Made by a program: the position numbers and the translations under genes
Shown here: positions 62,150-64,000 of the stretch, piece by piece
Position numbering within the stretch: position 1 is the first letter of the stretch
Layout: every line of letters starts with the position of its first letter
Assembly (NCBI GenBank): GCA_949825065.1
Contig: OX463864.1
Coordinates: 18,365,327-18,429,326 of the forward strand
DNA: 64,000 nucleotides
Reading direction: 5' to 3'
Source: Odontocerum albicorne
Lineage: Eukaryota; Arthropoda; Insecta; Trichoptera; Odontoceridae
Notes under the pieces: model-generated
Databases searched by the model: none
The model's input: the letters and a program-made list of their open reading frames with translations, nothing else
Told to the model about the DNA's origin: nothing

Positions 62150-62385
62150 CTTTCGTCAAGAGCGCTCTAACCCCAGATTTTAACCCACTATCATTGACAG
62201 ATTTCAAACATTACAAAATAAACGTGTACGTCTATACACACAAGTTGAGTGCAGGGGTTAGGGAGGTAGTGGTGGCAGCCATTAGATTTAGTTCTTTCCC
62301 GTATCTGCGTATATTTAGAAAAAAAAAACATATTTAGTAAGGAAACCGCAGAAAACTTTCCAAATAATGACGAACTACAAAGAAA
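62150..62385 (-). repeat. Fourth copy of the 60-kb repeat
   Basis: TTCGTCAAGAGCGCTCTAAC, ATTGACAGATTTCAAACATT, GTGGTGGCAGCCATTAGATT and GGAAACCGCAGAAAACTTTC match 59880-60080. It runs directly into the LINE tail. Confidence 0.7.
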
Positions 62386-63205
62386 CCTTTCGATATGTGA
62401 TAGTAACACATTCGGCTTTTGGTTTAGTGTAGTGTATTGTGTAGTATTCATATAACATCATACATTTCGATAAGATATCTCAAAAAGGGTTGTCTTGAAG
62501 CGCTTCCTTAAGCTTTTTATGCTACCCCTGTCTCTAATACTAAAAGGCAGACCATTCCACGCCACATGACTGACAATGGTAAAAGCTCTAAAGACACCTT
62601 TGTAAATCTTCCGATATGTGATAGTGACACATTCGACTTTAGGTTTAGTGTAGTGTATTGTGTAGTATTCATATAACATCATACATTTCGATAAAAAAGG
62701 GTTGTCTTTAAGTGTTTCTTTAAGATTTTTATGCCACCCATATCTCTAATACTAAAAGGCAGACCATTCCATGCTACAAGACTAGCAATGGTAAAAGCTC
62801 TAAAGACACCTTTGTAAATCTTCCGATATGTGATAGTACCACATTCGGCTTTAGGTGGAGTAGTGTATTGTGTAGTATTCATATAACATCATAAATTTCG
62901 ATAAAACCTCTCAAAAAGGTTTGTCTTAAAATGCTTACTTAAGCTTTTTATGCCCCCCATATATCTAATACTAAAAAGCAGACCCATTCCACGCCACAGG
63001 ACTAGCAATGGTAAAAGCTCTATTATACGAGTAATACCTGATCCTGTTAGCTCGATTTGAAATAACTAATTTATTAAATGAAGAAGAAATCGACCTTAAA
63101 GTTCTACTTGTCTCCGAGGGAACATCTCTTATACATAGATTCAAAAGATGCAATGAGAACATCCCAAATTCTAGTATCTTTACTTATCGTATTTTTCGGA
63201 CCAAT
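62386..63205 (-). pseudogene. LINE C-terminus in tandem (AFTIASPVAWNG type)
   Basis: The minus strand encodes, three times, RAFTIxSxVAWNGLPFSIRD followed by SLRKRFKTTLFEISYRNV and YEYYTIHYTKPKVECVTITY, at about 62458-62682, 62679-62882 and 62885-63020. The repeat period is about 212-222 bp. This is the end of a Jockey/CR1-type protein (SFSVAxPxxWNxLPxxIR). The upstream-most copy alone continues naturally, with DVPSETSRTLRSISSSFNKL and VISNRANRIRYYSYNRAFTI. So the C-terminal segment was tandemly duplicated. Confidence 0.8.
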
Positions 63206-63404
63206 TTTAATTACAAAAATCGATTTATAATTAAGATAAGTCGTATGCGTAAAAAAATACTGTAAGTTTAAAATAGTAATTCACCTTTATTATATAATAA
63301 AACGACGGTAAATTTAAAATTGTAAATTACCTTTATTATTTAATATAACGACGGTAAGTTTAATATAACGAAGAGGGAGTTACATACATATCGATATAAA
63401 AAAT
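63206..63404. repeat. Short local duplication
   Basis: TTTAAAATTGTAAATTACCT, TTATTATTTAATATAACGAC and GGTAAGTTTAA-type segments occur two to three times between 63265 and 63365. Confidence 0.55.
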
Positions 63405-63515
63405 ATTGTAATTTGTTTTTATCAAACACTATTTATTCCACTTTTTGTAACGGTATAACCCTACCGGTTTCAAGGCTTTGACCTCATCATCAAGGGAGCA
63501 CAAACAAGAATATTG
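63405..63515 (-). repeat. Penelope-like terminal repeat
   Basis: Plus strand TTTTTATCAAACACTATTTA, AACGGTATAACCCTACCGGT and TTCAAGGCTTTGACCTCATC match the 38-kb and 50-kb copies. The hammerhead-like core is decayed (CTTGATGATGAGG). Confidence 0.6.
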
Positions 63516-63627
63516 CCTGACAATTACAAGCATTACCAGTGGAGGCGACTGGACAACTCATTAATAATAAAGCATCACGGTTTATATCATATAGTATGTG
63601 TGTATTTTTTAATGTCTTATCCCAAAT

Positions 63628-63652
63628 ATTATTATTATTATTATTATTATTA
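63628..63652. repeat. ATT microsatellite
   Basis: About eight ATT trinucleotides in a row. Confidence 0.95.
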
Positions 63653-63654
63653 CA

Positions 63655-63810
63655 CATGACAAGAAATATACACAATTTGAGAAAAACAACAGATATAGTA
63701 ATTTGATTTGGACATACAATTTTAATGGATCTGGGTTTGTTGCCTTTCATTTGTCGTATCCCCAGTAAACTAGGCTTTTGCCTGTATCTCACTGAGGATA
63801 TTTAGCATGA
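63655..63810 (+). repeat. Dispersed repeat shared with 40785-40880 and 26940-27040
   Basis: The left half matches the 40.8-kb copy in inverse orientation and lacks its 6-bp insertion. The right half (GGGTTTGTTGCCTTTCATTT, CACTGAGGATATTTAG) matches 26950-27035. Confidence 0.75.
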
Positions 63811-64000
63811 AAAAAAATAAATCGATACTTCTTTCCGATTTTTGATTACACAAAAACAAAACCCCGTTGCACGCTCTCATCAACCTGACAAACAGTGACA
63901 CTCCAACTACAACTGGAAACATCTTGCGAAATTCAACTCCTCACACATCATCACTCCAGAAAGACCAAAAATATTCATCCCACACTATACTGCACACAAT
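63811..64000. other. Window edge, unassigned
   Basis: Less AT-rich sequence (GCACGCTCTCATCAACCTGA, CATCATCACTCCAGAAAGAC) that runs off the window; it may be the start of a further element. Confidence 0.35.

Overview
This window is AT-rich eukaryotic DNA from an animal, most probably an arthropod and perhaps an insect. The evidence is its content: mariner transposases, hAT and piggyBac-type elements, tRNA-derived SINEs, several non-LTR retrotransposon (LINE) families with arthropod-type C-termini, Penelope-like remnants and many satellites and minisatellites. I see no operons, ribosome-binding sites, phage or CRISPR, and no convincing host gene. The species cannot be named from the sequence. 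Only one long open frame looks like a functional protein: a mariner transposase at 17.2-18.3 kb.

Layout. 1-9480 is a satellite built from three ~80-bp monomers (80+79+82 = 241 bp). 9.5-10.5 kb is a ~75-bp tandem repeat. 11-15 kb holds LINE and SINE debris, an internally deleted mariner and a hAT element. 15.2-17 kb is a 36-bp/361-bp hierarchical array. 17.2-18.5 kb is the intact mariner. 18.8-22.1 kb has a 31-bp minisatellite flanked by reverse-transcriptase pieces, a possible solo LTR, and a hAT element with other transposons nested in it. 22.8-25.4 kb is a 183-bp array made from a LINE C-terminus. 26-34 kb holds a hammerhead-like motif, two foldback elements, three minisatellites and a mariner fragment. 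34.8-38 kb is a rearranged LINE with a 267-bp inverted unit in tandem. 38-46 kb is a mosaic of Penelope, hAT, piggyBac, SINE and LINE insertions. 47.4-48.7 kb is a second full-length mariner, broken by a nonsense codon. 49-64 kb holds further SINEs, LINE ends, minisatellites, a second deletion-derivative mariner and a 264-bp palindrome.

How it fits together. The window records repeated insertion, nesting, tandem amplification and excision. Many insertions still have target-site duplications: TA for mariners, 8 bp for three hAT elements, TTAA for the piggyBac-like element, and 12-15 bp for three 5'-truncated LINE copies. Two observations stand out. First, the octamer TACGAGTA/TACTCGTA recurs, and comparison with related copies shows it as an exact 6-bp insertion at a TA, which looks like the excision scar of a mariner whose ends begin CGAG. 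Second, hammerhead-ribozyme-like motifs sit in Penelope-type remnants, the best formed at 26417-26464.

For convenience I use private labels LINE-A to LINE-G for families that recur within the window; these are not database names.
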